Assembly: GCA_037013685.1 (NCBI GenBank)
Contig: CM072894.1
Span: 25,915,529-25,979,528, forward strand
Length of the DNA stretch: 64,000 nucleotides
From: Acridotheres tristis
Taxonomy: Eukaryota > Chordata > Aves > Passeriformes > Sturnidae
Reading direction: 5' to 3'
The notes beneath the pieces were generated by a model, which was not told the DNA's origin, did no database searches, and saw nothing but the letters and a program-made list of their open reading frames with translations. The first letter of the stretch is position 1. Each line of letters opens with the position of its first letter. The position numbers and the translations under genes were made by a program. Shown piece after piece: positions 63,101-64,000 of the stretch.

Positions 63101-64000
63101 AAAAAGAGGCCTCGGTGCCTGGAAGTGGACACTCAAATTAGAAAAAAATTGAAAATAGGCTCCCTTGGGCTTCTATTGTAATGAGTGGAAGCGTTTCTGA
63201 TACTGTCATGGGCATGACTGCCCAAATACATTAGTCACTGGTGAATCTTTTCTCATCGTTTCACAATTATTTGTGATTGGCTGTCACCTTTCTGCAATTA
63301 TAAATATTCTAAGAGGAAACAATACAAATTAGAACTGTAGGTACCAGGATCTTTGTACTGGATGTATTTCTTTTTACTTTCTAAGTGTTCTTTTTCATAT
63401 GAAAAGAGTCTTGCAGCTTTATCCTTATTCAAGTCTTTTCTTTTTGTATCTACTGGGGAGAAAACCATTAATTTTGAGGAATGGTGAGAGTAAGCCTTAA
63501 GCTGTCTTTGACATTTTAGTTTAACTTGAATAGGTTAATTTTTTTTTTTTTTAAAGAAAACAAGTTGGTGGGAAGTGTGTTTTAACTGTGAGCACCCGAT
63601 TCCGACCATTAGCATAAGAAAAAAAGTTTTAGTGCATTTACTATTGTATTGAATGAAGAGTTCCAACAGTCAGGGAAAAGAAAGTAAAAGGCTGTAAAGA
63701 AATGATGGTCTATTCAGATTATTCAGCAGCCCAGAGCTCTGGTCATCTGCCTCTGAAATCTGTGATCGGGATATCACTTTTATCTTCCTGTGCCTTTCTC
63801 TCGCCTTTTTCACATGTTCACTTTTGTCAAGGTTTATTGATCACGTTTTCTTCTGTGTAAATCTGTGGAAAATTTAATGAACCAAAAACAGCTGAGAAAT
63901 AAAAGGAACTTTTTATTCATTAGCCACTAGATTGAATTTTGTTCTATAGTCACTACCCTCTTGCCTCCCATGTGCCTCATTGTGTCACTCCTGGAGCAGT
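60121..64000. other. AT-rich flank, possibly first-intron sequence
   Basis: GC content drops sharply after the island. A poly-T run lies at 60298-60315, a T/A-rich tract at 61778-61805, and a T-run at about 63540-63552. Mixed TA/TG/CA low-complexity sequence occupies 62590-62700. No exon with a recognisable domain is visible. Confidence 0.45.

Noticed and set aside
1..64000. CRISPR arrays, bacterial operons, ribosome binding sites, tRNA or rRNA genes, intact retroviral genes
   Set aside because: I looked for spaced direct repeats, tRNA A/B boxes with a cloverleaf, and gag/pol-type motifs, and found none. The sequence is vertebrate nuclear DNA in character.

Overview
The window looks like gene-poor nuclear DNA of a bird. 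It has no operons, no long coding ORF and no RNA genes I can support. It does carry several CR1-type LINE remnants in the antisense form typical of avian DNA (clearest at 44633-44954), a CR1-linked pentanucleotide array, and old amniote repeats (MIR-like SINEs, a probable 5S-derived SINE, a probable hAT-type MITE). I cannot name the species or chromosome. All family calls come from recognising conserved stretches by eye; no database was searched.

Layout. At 1-0.6 kb there is a decayed reverse transcriptase of the L1/Tx1 clade, with YADD mutated to YADS. From 0.6 to 22.6 kb the DNA is mostly AT-rich and unique-looking, apart from a small CpG-enriched patch near 3.4 kb and a MIR-like SINE near 8.8 kb. 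At 22.6-24.4 kb there are three more MIR-like copies, two of them back to back. At 27.86-30.8 kb sits a stack of antisense CR1/L3-type fragments; it contains a 36-unit GAATG/GAATA array and a 78-bp near-perfect palindrome. At 35.2 kb and 36.5-37.0 kb are two more LINE fragments, the second being a sense-strand reverse transcriptase piece. At 44.6 kb is a clear CR1 3' end. At 48.27-49.55 kb are two ancient elements (MITE-like, then 5S-SINE-like).

From about 58.1 to 60.1 kb there is a strong CpG island with a good splice donor and a plausible downstream acceptor on the + strand. This is the only convincing gene-associated signal, and most likely the promoter and 5' end of a gene whose body lies beyond one edge of the window (to the right, if transcription is on the + strand). 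The remaining 3.9 kb would then be first-intron sequence. I could not identify the gene.

Most ORFs of 60-156 codons are chance openings. Many begin at non-ATG codons, share no motif with known families, or lie in repeats or in the GC-rich island where stops are rare.
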